DNA from: Bacteroidia bacterium
GTDB taxonomy: Bacteria > Bacteroidota > Ignavibacteria > SZUA-365
Direction: 5' to 3'
Length of the DNA: 64,000 nt
Assembly (NCBI GenBank): GCA_027493955.1
Contig: JAOSJT010000001.1
Coordinates: 1,909,131-1,973,130, forward strand
Part shown: positions 17,101 to 26,287 of the stretch, in pieces
How positions within the stretch are numbered: position 1 is the stretch's first letter
Layout: every line of letters begins with the position of its first letter
Notes under the pieces: model-generated
What the model saw: the letters and a program-made list of their open reading frames with translations, nothing else
What the model was told of the DNA's origin: nothing
Databases searched by the model: none
Made by a program: the position numbers and the translations under genes

Positions 17101-18360
17101 TCACGCATTCGCGTAGCGCTTTTCCATCACCACCATGCCGTTCTTGATCACCGTGTTGAGGTGATTGACGCCGTAGTGATAGAGGATGCGTTGCCATACC
17201 GGGACATCGAAGATCAGAAGATCCGCCTGTTTGCCGACCTCGATGCTTCCAAGACGGTCGGCGCGGTGCAACGCCGCAGCCGCATTGAGCGTCACGGCGG
17301 TGATGACCTCTTCCATGGTCATGCGCATCTGCATGGCGGCGAGACTCATCATGAGCTGTATATTTTCGCTCATGCAGGATCCGGGATTCATATCCGTCGC
17401 GATGGCGACGGGCAGCCCCGCGTCGATGAGACGCCGGGCGTCGGGCATCGGTTCACCGAGGAAGAGCGATACGCCGGGAAGCAGCGTAGCGATGCTGCCT
17501 GCAGCCTTCATGCGCTCGATGCCTTCGTCGCTGATATGATCGAGGTGATCGGCTGAGGCCGCCTGCATGTCCGCAGCCAACTCCGAGCCGCCGCCCGCCG
17601 TGATCTGATCGGCATGGACGCGCACAGACAGACCCAACGCACGGGCGCGCTCGAACAGCACCCTCCCCTCATCCACGGTAAAAGCGCCGCGCTCCACGAA
17701 AACATCACAGTACTCGGCCAGACCCCGCTGTGCGACTTCGGGAAGCATGCGGTCGAGCACGAGGGCAAGATATTCGTCGCGACGCTCCTTGTAATCGAAA
17801 GGGATGGTGTGCGCGCCCAGAAAGGTGGGCACGATGTCCACGACGTGCAGATCTTTCAGCTCATTGATGACTTCGAGCAACTTGATCTCACTTTCATACT
17901 CGAGGCCGTAGCCGCTCTTGATCTCCACCGTCGTGCTGCCGAAACCCAGACAACTGTCCAGACGATGCAGCGCGTACTCCGTCAGTTCGACCTTGCTGGC
18001 GGCACGCGTTGCCTTCACCGTGGTGTTGATACCCCCACCCGACGCGGCAATCTCGGCATAGGTCGCGCCGGCGATGCGTCGCGCAAATTCCTCCTCACGC
18101 GCGCCGGCGAACACGAGATGCGTGTGACTGTCGATGAAACCCGGCAACACCACCTTGCCGTATGCATTGATGCTGCGCTCCGCATCGGAGATGTCGATGT
18201 CGTCGGATGCGCCGACAAAAGCGATACGGCCATCCTTTACGGCGACAGCCCCATCATGGATCACACCGATATCGCGCATGTCGCGCCCGCATTTTCGCTG
18301 CGCTCCCCTGCCGGCGACGGTCACAATCTGGCTGGCGTTATAAAGGATGAGATCCATCAT
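17101..18360 (-). CDS. hutI: Imidazolonepropionase
   Basis: The 419-residue protein converts 4-imidazolone-5-propanoate to N-formimino-glutamate, the third step of histidine breakdown. Family landmarks are GFIDSHTHLVFAGAREEEF with its metal-binding His pair, SGGGINTTVKATR, KSGYGLEYESEIKLL, VHADQI, SADHLDHIS and ATDMNPGSC. The length is typical. The start at 18360 is one base past the aspS stop, so the two genes are adjacent and probably co-transcribed; an upstream in-frame start would overlap aspS. The other hut genes are not in the window. Confidence 0.95.
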   Translation of the reverse strand: MMDLILYNASQIVTVAGRGAQRKCGRDMRDIGVIHDGAVAVKDGRIAFVGASDDIDISDAERSINAYGKVVLPGFIDSHTHLVFAGAREEEFARRIAGATYAEIAASGGGINTTVKATRAASKVELTEYALHRLDSCLGFGSTTVEIKSGYGLEYESEIKLLEVINELKDLHVVDIVPTFLGAHTIPFDYKERRDEYLALVLDRMLPEVAQRGLAEYCDVFVERGAFTVDEGRVLFERARALGLSVRVHADQITAGGGSELAADMQAASADHLDHISDEGIERMKAAGSIATLLPGVSLFLGEPMPDARRLIDAGLPVAIATDMNPGSCMSENIQLMMSLAAMQMRMTMEEVITAVTLNAAAALHRADRLGSIEVGKQADLLIFDVPVWQRILYHYGVNHLNTVIKNGMVVMEKRYANA

Positions 18361-18361
18361 G

Positions 18362-20134
18362 TCACTGCCTGATGCTGATGTGCAACTCACGGAGCTGTTC
18401 TTCGGAAACAGGGGACGGCGCGGTGTCCATGAGAGACAGCGCGCTGTTGGTTTTCGGAAAAGCGACGACGTCGCGGATACTGGCGAGCCCGGCGATGATG
18501 GTCACGATGCGGTCCAGTCCCAACGCGATTCCACCGTGCGGCGGAGCGCCGTAACGGAAGGCATCGATGAGAAAACCGAATTTCTCCCGAATTTCCTCAG
18601 GCGCGAAGCCGAGCAGGGAAAAGATTTTCGCCTGTAACGCGCTGTCGTGAATACGGATGCTGCCGCTGCCCACTTCATTGCCATTCCACACCAGGTCGTA
18701 GCAGTCCGCACGCGCGGCTTTCGGGTCGGTGTCCAGCAAGGGAATATCCGTGGCCTTGGGCGAGGTAAAGGGATGGTGTTCGGCGTAGTAGCGTCGCGTC
18801 TCTTCATCCCACTGGAAGAGCGGGAAATCCGTAACCCACAGCAGTTTGTGCTCGTTTGCTTTGATGAGGCCGAGATCGCGACCGATCTCGAGGCGCAACG
18901 TCCCCATGGCCAGAAGTGCTGCCCGGCGCTTCGCATCCGCGAGAATGAGAATGAGATCACCTTCCTCTGCCCGCATTGCCGTCGTAAGCGAAGATTGTTG
19001 TGCTTCGTTGAGGAATTTCGCGGCGGGGCCCTGAAGCGTTCCTTCGGACACTTTGAGCCAGACCAGTCCGCCCATACCCAATGCTTTTGCGCGCTCGGTC
19101 AGTTCATCCAGTTTCTTTCTGCTGAAATCCGTCGCCGCACCCTTCACGGTGATGCCGGTGACTATTCCGCCATGATCCAGCGCGTTACGGAATACCATGA
19201 ATTCGCTGTCGGCCAGCGTTTCATTCAGCGTGACCATCTCCATGCCGAAACGCAGATCCGGTTTGTCCGAACCATAGCGCTCCAGGGCCTCGTAATAATC
19301 CATCACCGGAATCGGCAGCTCCAACTCCACCCCTATCGTTTCCCGGAGCATTCTCTGTACAAGACCTTCTATCAAACGATAAATATCGTTGGCCGTGACG
19401 AAGGTCATTTCCACGTCTATCTGTGTGAACTCCGGCTGCCGGTCCGCGCGCAAATCCTCGTCGCGGAAACATTTGACAATTTGCACGTAGCGGTCGAACC
19501 CTGCCACCATGAGCAATTGCTTGTACTGCTGCGGCGATTGAGGCAGAGCGAAAAAGCGTCCCGGATGTACGCGGCTGGGAACGAGATAGTCACGTGCGCC
19601 CTCCGGCGTACTTTTCATGAGCACAGGGGTTTCCACCTCCACGAAATTCTGCTCGTCGAAGTAGCGGTGCACGACCTGATAGATACGATGGCGCAGAAGT
19701 AGATTTTTCTGGAGGCTCGGACGCCGGAGATCCAGGTAGCGATACTTCAGCCGCAAATCTTCGTTCGCGTCCACATCGTCGCGGATTTCGAAAGGCGTGA
19801 TTTCGGACGGGTTCAGAATCTGGAAACTGTCCACCAAAACCTCGACCTCTCCGGTCGGCATGGATGTGTTCGTCATGCCTTCAGGCCTGTGCTGCACCAA
19901 CCCGGTGACGGAAAGCACAAACTCCGATCGCAGATCGTGCGCCGCTTTGTGCACCTCCGCATTATGCTGTGGCGCGAAGGTCGTTTGCGTAATACCGTAG
20001 CGATCGCGGAGATCGATGAAAATCATGCCCCCGAGGTCACGGCGTACATGGACCCAGCCGTTAAGCGTGACGGTATTTCCGATATCGGAGGCGCGGAGCT
20101 CTCCGCAGGTATGGGTTCGTTGTGCAAAGATCAT
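18362..20134 (-). CDS. aspS: Aspartyl-tRNA synthetase
   Basis: The 590-residue protein has the N-terminal OB anticodon-binding domain (TVTLNGWVHVRRDLGGMIFI), class II motif 2 (CFRDEDLRADRQPEFTQID), the bacterial GAD insertion in the middle, and motif 3 (GIALGLDRIVTIIAG). It charges tRNA with aspartate. The length and domain set are those of bacterial-type AspRS. Whether it is discriminating or also charges tRNA-Asn cannot be read from this window. A structured intergenic element lies upstream at 20183-20279 and would be in the aspS leader if transcription begins beyond it. Confidence 0.97.
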   Translation of the reverse strand: MIFAQRTHTCGELRASDIGNTVTLNGWVHVRRDLGGMIFIDLRDRYGITQTTFAPQHNAEVHKAAHDLRSEFVLSVTGLVQHRPEGMTNTSMPTGEVEVLVDSFQILNPSEITPFEIRDDVDANEDLRLKYRYLDLRRPSLQKNLLLRHRIYQVVHRYFDEQNFVEVETPVLMKSTPEGARDYLVPSRVHPGRFFALPQSPQQYKQLLMVAGFDRYVQIVKCFRDEDLRADRQPEFTQIDVEMTFVTANDIYRLIEGLVQRMLRETIGVELELPIPVMDYYEALERYGSDKPDLRFGMEMVTLNETLADSEFMVFRNALDHGGIVTGITVKGAATDFSRKKLDELTERAKALGMGGLVWLKVSEGTLQGPAAKFLNEAQQSSLTTAMRAEEGDLILILADAKRRAALLAMGTLRLEIGRDLGLIKANEHKLLWVTDFPLFQWDEETRRYYAEHHPFTSPKATDIPLLDTDPKAARADCYDLVWNGNEVGSGSIRIHDSALQAKIFSLLGFAPEEIREKFGFLIDAFRYGAPPHGGIALGLDRIVTIIAGLASIRDVVAFPKTNSALSLMDTAPSPVSEEQLRELHISIRQ

Positions 20135-20182
20135 GTAAGCTTCCAGAATTCATTCGAACGTAGTCTATAAATATACCGATTC

Positions 20183-20196
20183 CCGCCAGATGGCGG
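20183..20196. repeat. Short palindrome CCGCC-AGAT-GGCGG
   Basis: This is a perfect 5-bp stem with a four-base loop in the divergent region before aspS. It resembles the CCGCC..GGCGG palindromes at 4694 and 5298 and may be part of the same dispersed family. Confidence 0.6.
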
Positions 20197-20220
20197 AAAT
20201 ACTATCAGCCAAACACGACG

Positions 20221-20279
20221 GGTCTGTATTGCGAAAGGTTCGAACCGTGGGGACGCCAGGCCATCGCTCCCCACAGACC
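20221..20279. other. Candidate structured element in the aspS/outer-membrane operon gap
   Basis: GGTCTGT (20221-20227) pairs with ACAGACC (20273-20279). Inside lie GGTTCGAACC (20238-20247) and a GGGGA/TCCCC stem (20249-20253 with 20268-20272, extendable by GT/AC). The nested pairs look like a small multibranch RNA or a regulatory site. It is not a tRNA. Either strand could be the functional one. Confidence 0.4.
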
Positions 20280-20416
20280 GCGACCACGATGCTTTCGTGC
20301 GTGAAATTTGCAGATGTCGAATTCTCTTGCTACAATCGTTTTATTGTGGTGGCGATGATTTTCGTGGGCTTCCGGAATCGCATGGGACCGGAGCACCATA
20401 GCGACGCAGACGAGAA

Positions 20417-21145
20417 ATGCACATGCGCACAATGCAAACCCGGAAGTGGATTGGTACGGCCTTGCGGCTGTGCCTGATTCTCGTTGTGACGCAATCGGCC
20501 AGATCTCAAGAAGCGGCACCATCGGTGTTTTTCCCGCGTCCGAAAAACACGGGCGCCTTCGATGCCTCGCTCGGTCTGCGCGTACTCGCCGTTCCCAGAG
20601 ATATTTCCGAAGAAGAACTGAACCGCGCTCCCGCCCTCGATGCGCAGATTACCGTCGGGCTGCCGCTGCAATTCACCGTCCTCTCCTCGGCGGATCTGCA
20701 ATTCATTACCAATCAGGTAAAGGGCGGTCTGCGATGGTCGCATTGCATCGGCGATTTCTGTGTCGGAGCGGGTGACGAGTTTGGATTTTGGTTTGGTTCT
20801 ATCTATCTCGAGGGCTTCGATAATTCCGTCCGCGGCTGGATGCATTATCCGCATGTGCTGCTGGGGTACGAAACGGGGGATGTGCGCTTGTCACTGCGCG
20901 GAGAATGGCTGTACACATTATCCGAGAGAACGTTCACCGGCGAGAACGAACTGTCCTCGACAAAAAACCGCCTTGTGGGATTTGCGGGATCATTTATGAT
21001 GGAGCAGCCACTGCTGCGAAATCTGCACGTCGTTCTCGGTGTGCGCCTCTCCTCTACCGAATTCCATCATCAGACCTGGTTTGCATTTTCCGCATTCAAA
21101 CGGAAACTACTGTATTCGGAATTACTTTTTGCGGTGCTGCTATGA
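20417..21145 (+). CDS. Exported outer-membrane barrel-like protein (operon gene 1)
   Basis: The 242-residue protein has a signal peptide after one of three clustered Met codons (20417, 20423 or 20432; core ALRLCLILVVTQSARSQ). The rest alternates short amphipathic strands (LPLQFTVLSSADLQF, HVLLGYETGDVRLSLRGEW) and ends in an aromatic/hydrophobic strand ELLFAVLL, typical of small barrels. No named family was recognised. Its stop overlaps the next start (ATGA at 21142-21145), so the three genes 20417-23036 form a coupled operon. Location in the outer membrane is inferred. Confidence 0.7.
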   Translation: MHMRTMQTRKWIGTALRLCLILVVTQSARSQEAAPSVFFPRPKNTGAFDASLGLRVLAVPRDISEEELNRAPALDAQITVGLPLQFTVLSSADLQFITNQVKGGLRWSHCIGDFCVGAGDEFGFWFGSIYLEGFDNSVRGWMHYPHVLLGYETGDVRLSLRGEWLYTLSERTFTGENELSSTKNRLVGFAGSFMMEQPLLRNLHVVLGVRLSSTEFHHQTWFAFSAFKRKLLYSELLFAVLL

Positions 21146-22386
21146 CACGAGCGTGGTTCTTCCTCATTCTCCTCCTGCTGTGCTGCAACGGTTGCGACAC
21201 GGAGGTAGAGGTCCTGGTCCCGGATTACCATGCCGCGGGATTATTAAACGGTACGGCTGCCGTTCCCTGGTCCGCGCTGGATGCAATGGAGGGAGTCTAC
21301 GAGGTAACCGAGGGGAATGCGCTTCTTGGCAGGCAGGTCGTTATCCGACACACACGTAATGTCCTTTCCATCTTTGGCGAGCGGGACGCGGTGTATTGCA
21401 TCCTCGAATCGGGAATGGCTGATTCCTCCCTGCTGTTTGCGGGGTATTGGCGCAAGCAGGTCGGGACCGAAACCGGTATCTTCCAGGTCTCCGTAGCTGC
21501 GGATGAGGGCGGACGCGCGTTGTTAACCGGCGGACAGGCGGTACCAGGCAGTATCATCCTTGCAGGCGATCTCGGGAATGCCATCGGCAGCGGGAAGCGA
21601 CCGGTGCGCTGCATCTATCGCCGTCCGCTGTACACGTCAGATACTCCCTTCCTCATTCTCGCACACAGGGCGGGAGGGAGAAATTCAGACTATCTCCCCG
21701 CGTCGGAAAATTCGGCCGAGCTTGTGAAACTCGCCGAATTTTTCGGAGCGAACGGTGTCGAAATAGATGTGCAGCTGACCAAAGACGGCGTACCCGTCAT
21801 CTATCATGACGAGGATATGAACCTGCGGCTCAATCAGAAAAGCGGGCTTGTGGGCTCCGTGAGCGAGTACACCCTTGCGCAGATCGAGAGTTTCGTCCGC
21901 CTGCGAAACGGCGAACGCATCCCGACACTCCGGCGCATGCTGGCCACCATACTCCGGCAAACCTCGCTCAAGGTCGTGTGGCTCGATATCAAGCCCTCTG
22001 TCCCTCTCTCGATGCTCACCAATCTCCAGCGTGAGTATGCGGACAGTGCGCGAACTCTGGGGCGGGATCTCACCATCGTAATTGGCATACCCGACGCAGA
22101 GAAAGCACAGGAATTGCAGCAACTTCCTGATTACCGTCGCGCGAATGTCCTCTGTGAACTGGACATGGAGACGACACGGGCGTTGGATGCGGATGTTTGG
22201 GCTCCGCGATGGACACTCGGCACGCAAAACGAGCGAGTGGCCGAGATGCAGAACGAGGGACGCCGCGTGCTGACCTGGACGCTCGATCAGGCCGCGTACA
22301 TAGAGCAGTTCATCCGGACAGGACGATTCGACGGCATTCTCACCAACTATCCCGCCCTGGTCGCCTATTACTATTACTCACAATGA
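21142..22386 (+). CDS. Lipoprotein glycerophosphodiester phosphodiesterase (GDPD)
   Basis: The 414-residue protein starts at 21142, inside the stop of the previous gene. A hydrophobic signal ends LLLLCCNGC with a probable lipid-modified Cys, although the lipobox is imperfect. Residues ~20-165 form a unique N-terminal domain that I cannot assign. The GDPD barrel starts at ILAHRAGG (catalytic HR) and continues with ENSAELVKLA, EIDVQLTKDGVPVIYHDED (metal Glu/Asp and second catalytic His) and WLDIKP, ending FDGILTNYP. Such enzymes split glycerophosphodiesters into glycerol-3-phosphate and alcohol. The catalytic residues appear complete. The two flanking barrel proteins suggest lipid turnover or uptake at the outer membrane. 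Confidence 0.88.
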   Translation: MTRAWFFLILLLLCCNGCDTEVEVLVPDYHAAGLLNGTAAVPWSALDAMEGVYEVTEGNALLGRQVVIRHTRNVLSIFGERDAVYCILESGMADSSLLFAGYWRKQVGTETGIFQVSVAADEGGRALLTGGQAVPGSIILAGDLGNAIGSGKRPVRCIYRRPLYTSDTPFLILAHRAGGRNSDYLPASENSAELVKLAEFFGANGVEIDVQLTKDGVPVIYHDEDMNLRLNQKSGLVGSVSEYTLAQIESFVRLRNGERIPTLRRMLATILRQTSLKVVWLDIKPSVPLSMLTNLQREYADSARTLGRDLTIVIGIPDAEKAQELQQLPDYRRANVLCELDMETTRALDADVWAPRWTLGTQNERVAEMQNEGRRVLTWTLDQAAYIEQFIRTGRFDGILTNYPALVAYYYYSQ

Positions 22387-23036
22387 TGCGCCATCTTCAA
22401 TACACGATCTGCGCCTGTTGCCTGCTCCTGGTTGTTTCGGAGGGAAGCGCGGCGGTTTTCACATCGTCGCCGGTGGACGATACTGCTGCCGCGCACATAT
22501 CATCCACCGGCATCAGCGAACCGGACACTTTCACGGTGATGGCGACGCTCGCCGGCGGCTACGCGCAGTACATAATGCCGTATCCGTCAGGTCTGGAAAT
22601 TGACCGACGCGGTTGGGCATTCAGCGCGCGACTGCTGTGGCATCCGGATCACCGACTGCGCCTCGGAGTGGAGAGCGGATGGACTTCACTATACTCCTAT
22701 GATTTGCGTGATGTCGAGACATCGTTCGGCCGGACGGATGCGTCGTTGTCCCTGAGCGCCATCCCCGCTCTCGTCGTGTTTTCGATGCAGGTGCTCGGCC
22801 CCGTTTCATTGTCGGCGGGCGTGGGCGGCTACTTTGTGCGCTCGCACGCGCGTTCATTCGGTGAAACGGTGGACGTCTCGCGCTTCAGTCAGGGATGGAT
22901 GGGTGCCGTTACCGTGTCGCGCGTACTGCCATTCGCACCGGTGTCCGGACTGGAACTCAAATGGTACGGCGCCACCGAATTCGGTGACGGCGTGCTCACC
23001 GCGCAGCTTCTCGTGCAACTCAATGTCTTGCGATGA
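22383..23036 (+). CDS. Exported outer-membrane barrel-like protein (operon gene 3)
   Basis: The 217-residue protein starts at 22383, overlapping the GDPD stop by four bases (ATGATG). A signal peptide (YTICACCLLLVVSEGSAA) is followed by antiparallel-strand pattern residues, including GLEIDRRGWAFSARLLWHP, LRLGVESGWTSLYSY and a closing strand LTAQLLVQLNVL. It looks like an outer-membrane beta-barrel of 8-10 strands but matches no family I know. Coupled translation with the GDPD and the first barrel gene argues for one complex or pathway. Confidence 0.7.
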   Translation: MMRHLQYTICACCLLLVVSEGSAAVFTSSPVDDTAAAHISSTGISEPDTFTVMATLAGGYAQYIMPYPSGLEIDRRGWAFSARLLWHPDHRLRLGVESGWTSLYSYDLRDVETSFGRTDASLSLSAIPALVVFSMQVLGPVSLSAGVGGYFVRSHARSFGETVDVSRFSQGWMGAVTVSRVLPFAPVSGLELKWYGATEFGDGVLTAQLLVQLNVLR

Positions 23037-23099
23037 AGACTCGCCCCGTAAACAACATTCAGTGAGACCTGGTCAACATTTTCACCCACAGGAGAAAAA

Positions 23100-23357
23100 A
23101 TGGAATACGACAAGGACAAAGTTGATGACATGACACTTGCACTGATGTGGCTGGTCAGCAGCAAGGACCGATATGGAGTGCGCGCATGGAAGGGCTTTGA
23201 CTGGGATACGCTGAACCGACTGCATGAAAAGGGGTTGATAAGCAATCCTGTCGGAAAGGCGAAATCCGTCGCCCTCACCGACGCCGCGTACGATAGGGCA
23301 CGAGAGCTATTCCAGCGTGAATTCGGCAGCGCGGCGGAGGCACGGGAATCCCATTGA
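23100..23357 (+). CDS. DUF6429 family protein
   Basis: The 85-residue protein shows the DUF6429 core: MEYDKDKVDDMTLALMWL, RAWKGFDWDTLNRLHEKGLI and SNPVGKAKSVALTD. It has no signal peptide and looks like a small helical, possibly winged-helix-like cytoplasmic protein. The family is widespread, and its function is not established. GGAG precedes the ATG by six bases. It lies 63 bp after the barrel operon and may be a separate unit. Confidence 0.85.
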   Translation: MEYDKDKVDDMTLALMWLVSSKDRYGVRAWKGFDWDTLNRLHEKGLISNPVGKAKSVALTDAAYDRARELFQREFGSAAEARESH

Positions 23358-23425
23358 CGTTCTGTGACTTCCTGGGGAGGAGAAGTGAGACAGGGCGACA
23401 GACGTACCTCAGTCCCTGAAACGGG

Positions 23426-23455
23426 GGTCGGTACGGATAACTCCGTACTCCGACC
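23426..23455. other. Bulged hairpin before a T9SS cargo gene
   Basis: GGTCGG-TACGG pairs with CCGTA-CT-CCGACC: 11 bp with a two-base bulge and an ATAACT loop. It lies 69 bp past the DUF6429 stop and 78 bp before the next start. It may terminate the former or regulate the latter. No T-run is visible. Confidence 0.4.
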
Positions 23456-23532
23456 ATCCGAACGTGTCGGGATATCTCCTCTCGCGGGTATTGTGTATAT
23501 TGTCCTATTATTTCACATTCTTCGGCACCTCC

Positions 23533-24660
23533 ATGAGACACCTCGCACCTCTCCTCTTCGCCCTGTTGGCGGTATTGCCGTCCCGCTTGTACACACAGAA
23601 TGCGATCATTATTGATCATCACTGCACGGATCTCTCCGCTGTGCCGACGCAGTACATCAATCAGGCGAAACAGCAGTTCCGTGTTTCGTACGGACACACC
23701 TCGCACGGCAGCCAGATCGTAAGCGGTATGCAGCTCCTCCGCGCCCTGCCGCAATCCGTCTACAACTACTCCACTTCCGGCGGGACAGGTATACTGTCCC
23801 TGCACGACGGTACACCGTCCGGTGATCTCGGTCACAACGGTGATCTATCGTGGGCAGCAGCCACTCGAGTGCTTTTAGGGCAGAGCGGTTGCAACCGCAA
23901 CCTTATCATGTGGTCGTGGTGCGGCGGCTGTTCGGATAATACCGTCGAAGGTATTGACGCGTATCTCCAGGCAATGGCAGCGCTCGAACAGGAATACCCG
24001 CAAGTGCGGTTCATTTACATGACCGGTCACCTCGATGGCAGCGGTGTTGCGGGAAATCTTCATCAGCGGAATGAGCAGATCAGAGCTTTTTGCCGCGCGC
24101 ACGCCAAGGTACTCTTTGATTTCGCGGATATCGAAAGCTACGATCCCGACGGAAATTCCTTCCTCGACAAAGCCGCCAACGACAACTGTGATTACCGTGA
24201 CGCGCAAGGCCGCAGCAGGAACTGGGCGCAGGAATGGTGTGAGCGCAATCCGGGACAATGCGACGATTGCTCCTGCGCGCATTCGCAGTGTTTGAACTGT
24301 CAACAAAAGGGCAAGGCGTTTTGGTGGATGCTTGCGCGTCTCGCGGGCTGGGATGGGCTGACTTCCGCAGAGAAAGTGGCGGCAGTCCCTCTTACATCGC
24401 CGCTATTGCACGCTTGCCATCCGAATCCGACGGACGGACGGACGACCGTCGAATTTTCTCTTCCCGCACCAACGGATGTCAGACTCAGCATAATGGATGC
24501 CGCCGGTCGCCGTGTCGTTGCACTGCTGGATGGGCAATGGATGGCTGCGGGGGTACACAATCACTCCTGCGATGTGAGCGCGCTGCCGCGAGGATTATAC
24601 TTCTTCGAGTTGCACGCAAACGGAGCACGGTCGCATCGCCCCTTGCTTCTGCTCCGATGA
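23533..24660 (+). CDS. T9SS-secreted protein of unknown function, Cys-rich
   Basis: The 375-residue protein is started at 23533, where the signal peptide MRHLAPLLFALLAVLPSRL begins; a start 69 bases upstream would bury it. The mature part has conserved-looking motifs: IIIDHHCTDL, VSYGHTSHGSQIVSGM, MWSWCGGCSD and FIYMTGHLDGSG. It also has a dense Cys cluster (CERNPGQCDDCSC followed by CLNC). I recall similar His-containing secreted proteins in Bacteroidota but cannot name a function. The tail is a type A T9SS domain (HPNPTDGRTTVEF, AAGRRVVALLDG, LPRGLYFFEL). The GHTSHG and GHLDG histidines could be catalytic or metal ligands. Confidence 0.75.
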   Translation: MRHLAPLLFALLAVLPSRLYTQNAIIIDHHCTDLSAVPTQYINQAKQQFRVSYGHTSHGSQIVSGMQLLRALPQSVYNYSTSGGTGILSLHDGTPSGDLGHNGDLSWAAATRVLLGQSGCNRNLIMWSWCGGCSDNTVEGIDAYLQAMAALEQEYPQVRFIYMTGHLDGSGVAGNLHQRNEQIRAFCRAHAKVLFDFADIESYDPDGNSFLDKAANDNCDYRDAQGRSRNWAQEWCERNPGQCDDCSCAHSQCLNCQQKGKAFWWMLARLAGWDGLTSAEKVAAVPLTSPLLHACHPNPTDGRTTVEFSLPAPTDVRLSIMDAAGRRVVALLDGQWMAAGVHNHSCDVSALPRGLYFFELHANGARSHRPLLLLR

Positions 24661-25100
24661 GTTCCATCACGTGAGGACACCAACGGCGGCGACACTATCC
24701 GTTCACGGACCTGCCCCTTCACGTCAGGCAGGTCACTCCGTGGATGACGGACGATGGCGGTTTGACGAACACCGGGTACGCCATAGCAGCGTAGAACGGC
24801 GATGTACCGCACTATCTCCTCCATGCGAACGCCTCTCATGATTTCATGCACAGCGTCTTTGCACTACCCGCACGAAAATACGGCAGTGGTGCAAGGGGTG
24901 CGACTGTGGAGGCCGCTCGAAACACAGCTCCCGCCGAGGTGAGACTCGTTGTTCGCTCGTTTCCGGCGACCTCTGCAGACGGTTCGTCGCCCCGGAATGA
25001 CTGCTCGATTCCGCTACGCCCATCGGCGATTGCATACTCCGCATGGCGGCGCCGAGCCGCTCTCCTGATCGAAGAGAGCTGATCCGCGATCCGTCTTCGT
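24661..25100. other. Intergenic stretch without recognisable features
   Basis: These 440 bp lie between two converging genes. Several short frames are open, but none resembles a protein. No clear terminator hairpin, repeat or RNA was seen. Confidence 0.6.
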
Positions 25101-25733
25101 TTACTCGGTTTTCTCGCCCGCCTGTTTCGCCGCTTCAGCAAAGCGCTGACGCAGCGCATCGATCTCATTTTTCAGCTCCGGCTTCTTCGACGCGAGTTTT
25201 TCGAGATCATCAACCGCACCCTTGATGTCGTCCTCACCGGTAACCTTTTCCATCGCGGTATTGTAGGCTTTCATCGCCGCGTCTTTGTTGCCGAGATCCA
25301 AATGGTATAACCCGAGATTCGCCCAGGCGTACATCATGGATTCATCGAACGCGAGACCTTTTTCGGTAGAGACGATGGCCTCTTTGATATCACCGAGGAG
25401 ATACTGGCTCCAACCCAGGTTCGCCCAGACGGATCCCTCTTCCGGCAGGAGTTCCAGGACCATTTTCCAGGTTTCCGCGGCTTTCTTTTCATTACCGAGA
25501 CCGGAATACGAGTAGGCCAGACGGAACAGCACTCCGGGACGGATCTGCTCCGGCAGCGCATCATTCGCGAGCATATTTTGCAGCAAGGTGACCGCCTCGC
25601 TGAATTTTTCCTGCTCGATCAGTTTTGCGCTTTCGTTCCACTGCTCCTTCAGTTCCTGCGCATGGGTAATGGTCACCACTCCGGACACGAAGAGGAGAAG
25701 CGCTGTGACGAGAAAGACACGAACCGACTTCAT
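25101..25733 (-). CDS. Exported TPR-repeat protein
   Basis: The 210-residue protein has an excellent Shine-Dalgarno (AGGAGGTTGAA then ATG). A signal peptide follows (VFLVTALLLFVSGVVTITHA). Three to four TPR units come next, with the hallmark W-LG-Y/A-F patterns (PGVLFRLAYSYSGLGNEKKA, SVWANLGWSQYLLGDIKEA, MYAWANLGLYHLDLGNKDA). It ends in a charged helix. It should act as a periplasmic scaffold; partners are unknown and no operon neighbour is close. Confidence 0.85.
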   Translation of the reverse strand: MKSVRVFLVTALLLFVSGVVTITHAQELKEQWNESAKLIEQEKFSEAVTLLQNMLANDALPEQIRPGVLFRLAYSYSGLGNEKKAAETWKMVLELLPEEGSVWANLGWSQYLLGDIKEAIVSTEKGLAFDESMMYAWANLGLYHLDLGNKDAAMKAYNTAMEKVTGEDDIKGAVDDLEKLASKKPELKNEIDALRQRFAEAAKQAGEKTE

Positions 25734-26287
25734 TTCAACCTCCTATATACGATGATTAGGTACTGGATAAAGAGACGACGCGCACGGTGTTCCACGAAGT
25801 GCGCACGAAGCTCCAAGGGATTGCGGATGTATCCGATTGATCATTCACCCTGGTACCGCAAACCGTTTGCCACGATACGGTATGCGGAAAACAACGAGAG
25901 GGGATGGAAATACTGCTGAGAATCTACATTCTTTTACATCCGAAATCAATAACCCGGCGTTGGTGCGCGGCGAACGTTCGTTGCATCATAAATATGTTAC
26001 CAAGGCGCTCTCGAAAAACAAGTCGTTGCCTCATAATTGTATTACCAACAGCACGAGGCACGATTCATGGTGCGTTGGTTCATACACAATAATGTCGAGG
26101 GTCTTTCACAGGAGTCGTTGCGGTACGATTGGACCGTATCCGATTGATGGCGAAAGAGGCGAGTTCGAGAGTCCTTGTGTTTGACAGGTGCGTATTTTAT
26201 ATCCGGGAATCGAGGCGAGCGCTGATTACGGAGTGGCGTTTGTGGGCTCGGTGGTACGCAATCCGAGATCGTTTGGGAGATGATGTG
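25734..26287. other. Intergenic region upstream of the palindrome array
   Basis: This ~550-bp region carries no credible gene. It contains the promoter side of the TPR gene and leads into the palindrome array at 26288. Nothing else was recognised. Confidence 0.55.

Noticed and set aside
20221-20279. tRNA suggested by GGTTCGAACC
   Set aside because: No acceptor stem, anticodon arm or D-arm can be placed around it at tRNA distances.
24561-25082. Short frames in the gap between the T9SS protein and the TPR gene
   Set aside because: They show no start signals, no protein-like composition and no neighbours to support them.
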